From Whitmania pigra (Eukaryota > Annelida > Clitellata > Hirudinida > Haemopidae): 64,000 nt of DNA. The notes under the pieces are model-generated. The model did not search any database. It was not told where the DNA came from and saw only the letters and a list, made by a program, of their open reading frames with translations. The stretch is from contig JAJTWR010000044.1 of the NCBI GenBank assembly GCA_021613335.1, forward strand, positions 1,067,501-1,131,500, in the 5' to 3' direction. Below, in pieces: positions 1 to 12,500 of the stretch. Both the position numbers and the translations under genes were made by a program. The number at the start of each line of letters is the position of its first letter. Within the stretch, counting starts at the first letter, position 1.

Positions 1-3000
1 GCGCCTCCCTTATAACCTGCAGTTTGACAAAATTTGAAAAACAATGTTCAACACCATCACAGCAACATAAGCAACTAAAATATGTATAATTAAAATATGA
101 TGCCACCAAATTTCATCCAAAACCTCACCTGAGATGGAACTCCTGCCAACTTTGCAGCATTGAAGCCGTAGCTCTTGGGGCAATTTCCCGGTGCAAGCTT
201 GAAGAGAAAAGTGATGGTTTCCTGGCACGGGTCTTCGTCATCTTCATTTTCAATCATGCAGGCCTTGTTGGGATTAAATGGAATTTTGTTTTTTTATTGA
301 CAGCTCTTCAGAATCACACATGCAAAGGTCGCAACAAATTTGCAATATGCAAAGAAATACCAGCTTAAATGTTAATTCATCTGAATCATGAAGAAACTGT
401 GTAATAAAAGATACCATAAAGTTCAAATTATTGAGAACACACCATGTGACCGAGAGACACGTGGGGATTGGACGAGAACTTGTCAACAATGGAATGGTAA
501 TGGGTAGAAAAGATGGTTCTGCATTGAATGGAGTTGGCAAGTTCTTGAAGAACTGCTGTGGCAATGGCATTTCCATCGTAAGTGGCAGTACCTCGACCTG
601 AATTTATCGGAACGTATGCACTCAATAATAGTTTAAAGCTCTCTAAGCACTAATCCCCTATCAGGCTAACCTAATTCATCAAGAAGAACCAGCGAGTCCT
701 TGGTGGCATGCCTCAAGACACATGAAGTTTCACTCAACTCCACAAAGAAAGTACTCTCTCCTAAAGATTTCGTGAAAATTTAAAATTTTAAAAATAAGAA
801 AAAATAACTGAATATCAACCTGACATGATGTGGTCTGATGCACCAAGACGTGTAAAAATTCTGTCAACGGGTGTTAGCCTGCACTTCTCAGCTGGTACGT
901 AGCAACCCTATTGGAAACATGAGACTCGGATGATCAATCAAATCGGTGAAAATAAATAAGCAATAAGCAAGATCAGCTTTGTGTATGAACTCAGCATAAT
1001 GTATTATCATTATCAAACATAAGCTCGTCATAATATATAAATTGTTAACCAATTGCAGAAAATAAGCAACAAATAACCAATTGTGCAAGGAGACAGATCA
1101 GTCCGACTTGTCTCATCAAAGTTGATTTACCACCCATGTTTGGTCCTGTCACGAGAAGCACACGAGCGCCTGAAGCATCCTGCAAACACACGTCCAATGA
1201 AATAATAAGTCATAACTTAGGAGAAACAAATTAATTATTATAAAAATATTAAAAAAAACAGTTAATGTAACTGAAAAATGTGTTATAGCACATATTTATA
1301 TTTAAATCATGCTAAATGATAGACTCAACAAATAGAAATTCTCATAGGAAAATTAGTTTTTACGTCTTGTGAAACCCCAACAACGGTGTCGTTGGGAATG
1401 AAATCCGTGCCGGAGATGTTTTGACCAACACAAGGATGGCATCCATTCCTGATTTCAAGAAAAGCCTGGAGAAAAACAATTCCAATAAATTCTAGACTCC
1501 CTGAAAGGTGTTGCTCGAGAAAAATTACATTGTCATTTCTGTTAGGTAAAAGCACCGGACGACACATGGTCAAACCAGATTGGTTACTGTAAGCAGCCAA
1601 TGACATGAGAATATCAAGGACGGACAGACAGTGCAGAGCATCAGTCCAAGTAGCATGGCTGGAAAAGAAATATTACATAAAATGAAGAATAAAATAAAAA
1701 ATGAAAAAAAAAGACATTGTAGTTGTTAATCAAAATAGGATTAACATGATTTTTGCAACTTACTGCTTGTCAAATTGTTCAAAGATGCATCTCATAGTGT
1801 CCTTTTGTGCAGCATCCCTTCTCTCCTCAGCATCCACAAGCCTCCCAAAAAGTTTCTTAATCTCTGGACTCTGGTAACGTTTGAAGCCTTTCCTCTGTGA
1901 CGTGAGTTCGTATTCGTCCGGAATCTTCCGGCTCAGAGATTCTGGAACTTCCACCTGGTATCGATTCTTAGCCGTTCCAAAAAAAGTCAATGTCTGGAAA
2001 ATGTAAAAAAAACATAACCAAAACCGAAATGCAAGATGCAAAAGTCAAGTCCAAAAAATAAATCCGACTCTGCAATTGAGCATTTTCTTGAGACATTCCA
2101 AAGATTCAGTCAACTCTGCCTCACAGAACTTTATGTCGTTCACAGCGGAATCGTAGTCGGCATTAACGCCTGACAAGAACAAGCACAATTAGAACCAGTA
2201 TTCGTTACATATTAACAAGTAAAATCATAACAGCATATCAATTATTACCAGTATTCATTACATGTTAAAAAATAAAAACAAAACAGCATTTCAAATGAAT
2301 TAAACAAAGCACAATATTTCAAGCTCACCTTTCACAGGTTTTATGACGCCCATCGACTTGGCCTTCTGATGGTCAAATGAAGCCTTCAAATAAAAACATT
2401 TTAACCAAGTTAATCATCAATTCTATTTTTAATTACACAATTAATAAATGAAACTCATGATAATAAACCTCAAAGAAGTCCAAATGTTTTGTAAGATCGG
2501 GAAACATGCCGCCAGCTTCCCTCGATGTAACACATTTCTTCAGCAGAGCAGACCTTCAATTATGACTGATCAGTTATCAGTTGTGTTCAAATTAAGCATC
2601 GTATAAAATTTTACTTTAGTGACTCGGCAATGTCCTCAAATTTATCGACAACAGCTTTTGCACTTTTGAAGCCTTCAAGGCAAGTGATAAAATCTTCAAT
2701 CTTCCTTTTGCTGTAAAACAAAATAAATATTTTTAGTGTATTATGAAAAAAAACTTTGCTGGAACATTACAAAGTGACAGACTTGTAAACAACATCCTCA
2801 AAGAACACAGCTCTGCCATCAGGATGGTTCTTGCTCCTCCTCAAAGAACTGAGAGTGTGAATCCTGGAAGCAGAAGCAAGTACTCAAGAAACAATAACAA
2901 GGTTTGTGTTTAAGAAACAATAACAATGTTTGTATTTAAAAAATTGATGGCAAAACTATCATACTTGTTGATCAGTCTTTCAAGGTCGGGCATTCTGGAC

Positions 3001-6000
3001 AGGATGGTTGCAACTTGTGACACGACATCAGGGATGAACATGATGTCCTCCACTGCATTGAGACGATCGTTGATCGACTCGATGCTACAAAGAGGAGAAC
3101 AAATCCATTGCTTGAAGAGTCTCTTACCTGTTCCAAAAGAAGAATGTAATAACAGCATTAAAATCAACAAAGACAGGTATGACCTTTAGCAAGAACTTTA
3201 AAATCCAACCAAATGATGTTCTGCAAGAGTCGAGCTTCTGAAGTAGAGTTCCCTCGGAGGTTCCGGTGCTGCTGTTGATGAGGACATCCAGGTTCATCAG
3301 GGTGACTCCATCCAATATCTTGAAGAGAACAAAAACGCATCAAACGTCGGAACATAGCAGAAATAAAAAAAACAAAACAAACCATTCTCTTATTTGTCGC
3401 GTGCACCTGTCGAACCTCGTGGTGGTGATCGTGGTTGACGTCGACGGGTTTGTAAATGTCAAACGACTTCAGACTCAGGAGTTCATCGTCCATCAGGCAG
3501 TGCCTCAAGTACCACAGTACGGCGCCGAGTGCAGAAAGACCGAGGTAATAATTGTCTGAAGGTGTGAGCCCCAGGCTGTCCTCTGACAGTCACAATTGAT
3601 GCAATAAGTGCAAATCAAGTCACCAATGATGCAACCAGAATAATTAATACAATTAGGACAATATATACGACTAGTAGATATATACAATTAATAATGGCAA
3701 ACAGCACTGATAAAGTAGACCGTAAATACCTTTAGAGATCATCTCCTCAAACACTTGAGGCCACTTCAATCCGTCTTCGTCGACAAAATAATCGGACTCC
3801 GACAGAACTTTCAACGTCTTGCCACCATCCCAAAACTCGTGAACCGACTTCAAACCTTCCTTAATCGCTTGGCTGAGGCAACTATTGAAAATGTGCTTTG
3901 TCTTCTCTGATAGCTTGCCTTTTTCATATAAGACCTGCAAACAAATAACATAATTGTAAATTCAAAATCAAGTTTAATAGTTCTTCCAGAAATATTAAAT
4001 GACCTCAATAAATCATTTAAAATGAAGAATCTCACTTGTGAGGGTGGATAATGTGAAATAAGAGTTCTTAATCTTGATCCATGTCTGTCATCTTTAAATT
4101 GCCCTACCTTGAAATAGAAAATAATTTCCATCACAAATTTTCATCATTTCAAATGCAGTAATTTTCATCCAGAAATGAGTTAAAAAGTTGTAAATGAGTT
4201 TCAGTTATAAAACACGAGAAGTCTCAGCAAAAGTATTCTCACAAAGAAGCCCAATTCAACAGGCAATCAACTGAATTTCAAATAATGTAAAAAAACTCAC
4301 GTGAAACATCCAAAAGACAAAGAGATATTTATAATTATTTCATTAGAATATTATTAAAATTAATAAATTATTAAATAAAATTCCCAAAAATCAGCATAAT
4401 CTCACATGGAATGTTCCTATCATCACATCCACAAAGCAGACACCATAGAGAGACTCTGAACCATCCACCATCTGGATGAATAACAATAATAATCATCATC
4501 ATCATCATCACAAGTGGTTTCCTACACAAATACTTCAAACCTTCTCGGCCACAGCGAGGAGAAAGTTGTGATCTGCCGAGCAGCAATCCCCGTCAATGAA
4601 ACTCGACTTCTTCGTCCCTCGAGATTGCACTGAACAAACCTCGCGCCTCACGACTTTGTCGAACTTGGATGTTGATTTTACTGCAATCGAAGCTTTCATT
4701 GGATTTGTTTTTCAAACAACACAACAATAATTGACATGTTAAACAACCACGATATGTATATAATATATTATGACAGCCACAAATATGTTATTAAGCATCA
4801 AATAATGTCAATCAGAGCAAAAAACAACGCTCACATTGTTTGCACCTCTCCTGCATTTGGTCCGGCGTTTCCGTCTGCTCCACCCTTGCGACCTTGTGAC
4901 CTTTTTGAATGAGGATGTCAGAAAATCTGCCATAAGAGATCTCAGGGAACCCACAGTGAGCGTGATCACCCTGCATCACAATGTACAAATGTAGTTACGC
5001 AATATTGATTACATTATTGTGTAGTAAGGGTGAAGAATGTTCATAAATCTGTTTATGACAACAACATCACTAAAAATAAGTTCAATGGAGCAGTGAAAAT
5101 GTACGAACCTTCATAAACAATAACCCCAACTCGTTGACCCCAAGCACGGCATCCATGTGGAAGAGCTCATAAAACTTCCCCATCTGAAATAATCGAGTCT
5201 CATTTTTCACAATAAACAACTTTGTCAAGTAAAAATAATGATTTAGACAGAGTTAATAATCCCTCAAATGTCCTAGTTGAACTGTGAACTCGTGAAATCC
5301 ACGCTGCCTACCTTGAAGAAGAGAATTGTATCAAAATATTGAGACTTCAGGGTCCACCATTGCCTCATTGCCTAAAAACACATCACCACAGCTCAATGAC
5401 ATCTGATGGATAATTATGTCAAATAAAACACAAAACATATTAAGACTAATTCCAACCGGAGTTTGTTTCGAAAGGAAATCGTCTGGAACGTAGAGGGTCC
5501 GAGGATCATAATCAGGATCATCGGCAGACCTTCTGTTGGCATCTTTTACCTTGTCCGGCTGTAAGAACTTCAAACTCGTGTGGGGAAAGCTACGATCCTC
5601 GTCAACGCTGAGGGGAGGGGCAGCTGCACTTGATGATGATTCTTTCTGATAACCAATGAAATGTTTTTTAACAAAATGTTAACACTCCATCAACTAATCA
5701 TAAAGAATCAATACGTGATATTTATTCATTCAAATCATTAACAGTCGTTAGTGAACAACACAAATAAATCAAAATGAAATGTTTAAATAAATGTTTAAAA
5801 TTAAAAACAAGAAATATTGAAAACAGTATTACAGCCACCCACTACCAATGCAAATCATGAAACTAACTGTTGCTGCTGAGCTGTAAGCAGAGAGTTTCAT
5901 TTTTGTAGATTGGGAGACATCACTATTCATTCCATTTGAAATCAAATTTGTCCCTGAACTTTCACTTTTGACCTTGGTTTGACCCTTTTTGGTGATTTTG

Positions 6001-8308
6001 AGTGCCTCCTTCCTCACCACACCTTCTGCAACTTTTACTTTCTTCTCAGTCTTCAAGGCTCCATTTCGTTTCCTTTTCCTGCTCTGAAAAAATTAAATTA
6101 ATAAATATATATATATATATATATGATAAATAAAATACTTAAATGTGAATACATAACACCGATAATATTCAAGCTGATACTCAAATACATTGCGATCTGT
6201 CTCATTCAAACAATGAGCTTCAATAATCCATAAGTCCATGGTAATAAAAGAAATTGTAATAATTGTATGAGATTTGCATCACATTCGTGGATTCGTGTTC
6301 TGAAAATTATCTTCTTTCAAATTATAAATCTTCCAAGTTGAAAGAAAATAACTTAACATGAACCTCAAATTTGAAATCTCAAGAAGTACACATAAACACA
6401 AACTTAGAATGCATTTCATCGCTTTTAATCATATTCACTTTTAAAACATCATCTCTTACAATGCAACATTCACATCAACTACCTTGGGTGACTCTTCATC
6501 ATTGTTGCAATTGTCATCACCACCATCATCATCATCTTCTTCAACGACCGATTCATCCTCACTGCTTGATGATGTATGATCAGGTTTATAGCAATCATCA
6601 GGAGAGAGACCTGATATGACAAACATTGTCATTGTAAACATTTGTTAAACAAACGAAATTAACAACTTTAGTCAAACAATAGTGCAAACGAGTGACGTGA
6701 TAATACTACAAACTCATATTATAAACAAATAATATAATATCATTTCATAAACAAGTTAGGTGATAACATGGTATTATAAACAATTTATACGATAACATTG
6801 TATCATAAACAAGATATACAACATGGCATCACAAACTCACAATCATCTTCACCATCTGACTCAATGACCCTTCTCCTCTTGACCTGAGGTTTTCTGCCCG
6901 ACTTTCTGTGACTTTTGGGAGGACTGTTGTCAGGAGGACTCTGAGATAAATATTTAAAATAATTATAATAATCAGAAACATGAATAACAATAAAAATGAA
7001 ACAATATCACAAATTAATGAAATTAATTAAAATATTCATCAATGAGGAGAACCTTGTTTTCTTTATCTGTCTTACTTCCACCTGAAAAAGTTTTAGAACA
7101 GCAAGTCAGTAACAACTTATTATTAACTAATGGGAAATATAATGTAGATAATTTAATTAAACAAATGACTGAATGATTAAAATAAGAATGAATTCATAAA
7201 TGCGGCTTACTTTCAGGAGAGGACAACTCAACGTGAACTTCATCAACCTCCATGCAGTCTCCATCATCATCCTCCTCTTTTTCTTCTTCCGAAGAATCCA
7301 CTGCAACCACCAAATTCAGTCTCCCTTCCAAGTCCAAACTCATGGCTTTGTCAGCTTCCATCAAAGCATCCTTCCATTTCTGGGTAGAACTGAAGTAGGC
7401 TCCTCCCCTCTGACAGTCTTTGTTGCTAGAACCATTGAATGGCTTCACAAACCTTGAAAGTCAAACATTTTTAGTTGTGAAATAATATATTCAATTGTGT
7501 GAAATTAAAGAATTTCTAATTATCTGAGAATGACTTATTTTTCTCACAAACGTTTTTATCATCTGGTAAAAACAAAGTGCAAAAATTTACAAAATCGGTC
7601 AAATACTTTTATGACACAGCTGGATATAAATACAATTCATAACTTCAAGAACATAAAGTTTACAAAATAAGAAAGATTCTTATTTATTAACAACATCGAT
7701 GCCTTATTTATCATTTAATATCTTATTAACAACATTAATCTCTTACTTTTCCTTGACCCATCCCCTTGAAGGTGGTTTTTCGAAAAATTGCACATGAATC
7801 AAATAAGCATTGCCTTCCTTCTTCTGTGTGCTACCTGCCAAAGTTACATATGGAATTTACTTAAGAAATCCTAACTACCCTAACATTTTTAATCAAATAT
7901 GTTTTATAGGATGCACGACAAAATTATAAAAACAGCTAAAAACAAATTGTACATAACAAACATCTTATCACTGACCCTCTTTTGGATGGTTACACACCAA
8001 GCAGGGCCACCAAGGATGTCCTTCCAGCTTAGCCCAAACCAGATCTCCAGCAGAGAAATCCAATTCTGTAAATGTTGTGGAAGCTTCGTAACATATTGCA
8101 AACGAAATACAATCGATCGCAAGCAACTAAAATAATTCTCATTTTCTGAGTCTAAATCGAAAACCTCACTTAGTTTTTGAGATGATTTCTGTGTCGTTTC
8201 GCTTTGCGGACATGTCCTCGAAGATTTCACACTGCTAGCAGGAGATTTAACAAAATAATTGAAAAGAGTATTAGTTTTCTTTCCCGTTGAGCCTGGAGTT
8301 TTAGACAT
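1..8308 (-). CDS. MSH6: MSH6, DNA mismatch repair MutS homolog 6 (3' end cut by window edge)
   Basis: MSH6 pairs with MSH2 (MutSalpha) to recognise base mismatches and small loops in nuclear DNA. The start is the ATG at 8308 and exon 1 is 8308-8170. Seen in order: a PIP-like motif TLFNYF near residue 14; a PWWP domain (GHPWWP, exon 8065-7976, continued at about 7838-7747 and 7455-7213); an acidic and basic linker; the mismatch-binding motif KFYEL (exon about 5186-5109), which keeps the Phe-X-Glu residues; lever and clamp exons (about 4970-1760); Walker [10 protein letters not shown] (about 1185-1098); signature STFFVELSE and Walker B LLDELG (about 768-669); and GRGTATYDG (about 606-436). About 32 exons are seen. 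The last visible exon begins at 16 and runs off the window, so about the last 40-50 residues are missing. All ATPase motifs are intact, so the gene looks functional. Identification is by remembered homology and is very secure. Confidence 0.97.
1466..1528 (-). other. 63-nt stop-free in-frame intron of MSH6
   Basis: A GTAATT donor at 1528 and a CTCCAG acceptor at 1466 bracket 63 nt. The segment has no stop in the MSH6 frame, so the reading frame is open with or without splicing. Homology places the sequence before it ([11 protein letters not shown]) directly next to [12 protein letters not shown], with nothing matching the segment itself. That supports its being an intron. Confidence 0.65.
6107..6125. 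repeat. (TA)n microsatellite in MSH6 intron
   Basis: A run of alternating T and A, about nine units, lies in the intron just upstream (in + coordinates, right) of the lysine-rich linker exon. Confidence 0.8.
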
Positions 8309-9526
8309 TTTTATAAACGGATAATAGAAACACTGGCAAAAAAGCTACAAATGAAACCCGCGCAAAAATCTATTAATATTCATGAGTAGGAGGGACTATA
8401 GAGAACCTAAAATATGTTATAAATAAAATATTTAAAATAATGCTTATTTAATGGGGCATTAGTATTACAAAATCTTAATAAAAAATTTTAGGAACATTTC
8501 TAAAAAAAAAACTATATGTAGGAATAAAAATGTAACCCTGAGACCATATAAAAATTTGGTGAGATCACTTGCATGTATTACGTCCGAGTATGAAATCCAT
8601 ATTTGAAGATGTGTATGGGCTGTTGGAATAAAGAAATGCGACCCAAATGATAAAAGGTTTAAGAATTTAGAGGATAGAGTAAAAAGATTTCCAGCTGACT
8701 ACTTTAGACAAGAGGCCTCATCGAGGTCTTCATAATTTTATCATAACTCAATATTTTATTGAAGCCAGATGCTTTCTTTAAAGGTAAACTTAAAAAGATA
8801 ATTATTTTAGAGCAAGAGTGAAAATGCATTCCGGACTCTTGATTATCACACCCAAGCCAGTCTTGATGAGGTCTTAGAATTCCATACGCCATTAAAATCA
8901 AATTCGCATTCGTTATCAATATCATTAAATTACTCCTCCTCATTCATTATTGTTGGTCCATTGACTTATCGTGTCATTGCAGTTCCAGAATTTCCACCTA
9001 CGTTATATTTGATTCGTTGCATATTCAACCATTATGTATTTAAAGATTGTATATGCATAACTAGATCTAGCTTTACATAAAAACTAATGTTACAATAAAT
9101 CTGGATGGATTTATTTAGAAGTATGAGGTAATTTTTAAGTTGGAGCCACCAATTGTAATTATTTAGGAAATTTGAGCAACTTTCACATAATGTGCTGTTT
9201 ACCTATCAAAGAAGGATATCAAACTGTTTTCTGCGTAATCTGCTATTATCGTTGACTGCAGTCTGCTGCCGTTTCGGGAACGGGATATTTCTTAGCGTTG
9301 TATTCCAGCTTTTGCAAAGATCTGGTAATTGTAAGTTAGTTTATTGTCACACATGATATTAATCATTTAAATGTTTTAAAAGTTGCTGGGAATTGTGAGT
9401 CACAACTTTAATATTTTTTAGAATGTTGTTTATTCTGTGTAGGTGTTTTTCTTTTAAGTTTCTTGTGTGCTCAGTTTTAGAATTGCTTACTTATATTATC
9501 CAAAAATATAGACAAGGCATTTCAAC
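8309..9526. promoter_or_regulatory. Divergent intergenic region MSH6 / EHBP1
   Basis: About 1.2 kb separates the two divergent start codons and must hold both promoters and 5' untranslated regions. The EHBP1 side may include a non-coding first exon: there is a GTAAGT donor-like site near 9331, and an acceptor-like stretch shortly before the ATG at 9527. I see no clear TATA box or transposon here. Confidence 0.5.
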
Positions 9527-12500
9527 ATGAGTGTGTGGAAGAGGCTTCAGAGAGTTGGTAAACAGGCTTCAAAATTCCAATTTACTGCATCCTATCAAGA
9601 GCTAAAAGTCGAATGTACAAAAAAATGGTGATCAATCTGAATCTTGATTTTGTCTGATAACAATCGGCCAAACTGCTTTTAAGCTCACTATTTTCTTGAT
9701 CCAGGCAGCCAAATAAACTTTGCATTGTTTGGGCTAGAAGAAACAGAAGAAAATGTTCAGAGGTATTTTGCCTTATTAACCATAAGGCATCACAAATTGC
9801 ATTTTCTTAAAATATTGTTTCATGAAGACAGTGTAATTTTATAGTGACAACTCAAGAACCAAGTCAATTGGATTAGGAATAAATTTTTATGGGATTCTTG
9901 TTGATTGATATTAGCTTATGATGATGATGATGATGTACATTTTAGTGCACAATAAAATCTAAATACAAATACCTCGTAATGCAACAAGTATATTCGACAG
10001 TTGCATACATGGGAACCTTCCCTTGGGAATCCTTACTTGGGTGTGGTAACTTGGTCTGTACCAGAAAATGTTGTCATCACAGTGACGCTGTTCAAGAATA
10101 GTAAGGCAACTACATTTGAGGACAAAGAGTGGATTTTTTGCATTGAAGATGTTAGTTATGTGATTGCATTATTGAAAGCACATTTAAATTAAAAATGTTC
10201 ATGCCTATTGCTTACATTCAAACTGGACTTTAAAGATATCAAGAATAACATTCAAAAGCAATTTTGTATTTGAATTGCAGCAAGACAAAAAAGGAAGGAG
10301 AAAGCAATTAGCTTCAGGTGTCATAAACATGCCTGACTTTGCAAGTGTATTTCCTCTCCAGAAAGATGTGTCTCTCAAACTCCGTCCTGTATCGAGAAAG
10401 GTTGTTTATGCAGAACTCACTTTGACAATTTCCTCAGTCCTTATCAGGGAAGGCAAAGCAACGTATGCTTCTAGTTTTAATTGGTGCTTGAAGTCATTTG
10501 TAAATCACGATTTTTTATTTTGAAGTGATGACGACATGCAGAGCATGGCCAGTCTTATGAGCATGGACAAAGTGGTTGACATTGGTAATATGGACGATAT
10601 CGATGAGGACGATGAATATGAAGATTCATTACAAACCAGGGATGAGATTTCTGAAATCTCAAATCAATTTCAAAAGCATTTCAATAAAGATGGTGAAGCC
10701 TGATATTTATTCCACTTTGTATATATATTGCATTTATGATAGAAAGTCTTATTGAATAATTATTTCATTTCGTGTATTAATTAATTCCATTTATAATTTT
10801 GTAGATTTGCATGAGGAAATGAAAGAAAAAAATTCTATTGAAGCTTTTAATAGAGAAGCTGATGGCCACCAATCTGTTAGGTTTGGTGCATCATCAACTA
10901 TCAGTGCCCCCAATGTCGAATCTTCAAGCGATGCAAGACAAAAGATGGTTGATCTTAAAGCCATTGCCCCAACTTTAGACAATATTGAAAAGTTTGTCAA
11001 AGCAGCTTTTATAAAACTGATGATTTTAATGAATTATTATTTACTTTTCTAGATCATTGAGTGAAACAAGAACTCAAAACAAGAGAAATTCACTTCAGCC
11101 TTTAAAGTTGGATGAGGTAAATAATAAGTTAAAATCAGTTGAAGCCAATAAACTGATGAGACCTAACTCGGGTACTTTCATCAGGCTCCGTTACCAGAAT
11201 TAAAAAGAAACATCGCGACTCCGACCCTCGATCTTCTTGATTGGTGTAAAGAAGTGACAGTGGATTACAAAGGTGTGAAAATTACAAATCTCACAACATC
11301 CTGGAGAAATGGGCTGGCTTTCTGCGCCCTCATTCATCATTTTCGACCCGAGCTAATGTAATTAGACGTCATTTCAATTCTCCAGTATCTATGATTTTTC
11401 AAGACAAAACTTTTAACTTCCAGAAACTTTGATTCTCTTTCTCCTCACGACATTAAAGCCAACTGCAAGCTTGTTAGTTTAACAAAGATTTAGAAACACT
11501 GACTGTGTGTTTACTAATTCTTAAATTTTAATTTTCTCAGGCATTTGATACTGCAGCTGGTCTTGGAATTCCAAAAGTTTTGGAAGCTACAGATATGGTT
11601 CTCATGGCAGTCCCAGATAAATTAAGTGTTATGACATATTTGTACCAGTTGAAGTCCTACTTCACACACCAGTCACTCCACGTACAACAAATAGGATCCA
11701 CCACTCAAGACAGCACCTACGTCATTGCTAAGGATAACGGTGGTGATTCCACAAAGGAAGGTAATGTGGCTGCAAAGCCGATGTCTAAAGAAGCCCAAGG
11801 TGATGCCATCTCATCAGTATTGGAAGCAAATGGAACATCCAGAATCAGTAACCATTTATCAGGAAATTTGGGAGTGGAATGTGTGGATGCTTCCATAAAG
11901 GAGAAAGAAACATCAAAGTTTGTTATGTTTTTGTGTTTCATCAGTGATCCTTAAACGTTCTTTAAAACTAATATAAAATAACAGTGATCATATAAAATAA
12001 CATCAGTGATCCTTAAACTATGTTTCTTCAACTAATATAAAATAACAAATTAATTTCAGTTGTGAAGCATGTTCACCAGCTTTAAATGATTCCTCCTCGA
12101 AGGTGATTTGTTTGTTTACATTAATTTTGTTCTCTGACGAATTATTTAGGTAAATTAAAACAATGTCATAAAATATGTGTTATTTCATTCACGTTTTTTT
12201 ATTCTTAAGAAAATAAAGCAGTTGACCTTAACCATGTTCAATTCTCGAAAATTGAACGACAAATGTGTTGACCTAACTTCAACTAGTCCAACAGGTGTAA
12301 AAGTCATAAAGGTATGTTATAATTTAAAGAGCATTTCAGATCTAAGGAGAATTTCTTAAAGAATAAAACTTGAACATATTTTTAAATCTTAGAATGACTT
12401 AAAATAATTATTAGATGACTTCATTTTGTTTATTTTTTCAGATGCAGAAGACCAACATCAACGACTTAAAAGGTCGTGCCAGGGCACTCCTGGAGAAAGC

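Noticed and set aside
3164..3559. Open frames on both strands around MSH6 lever-domain exons
   Set aside because: They run across exon/intron edges in the wrong frame; the MSH6 exons here are explained by homology.
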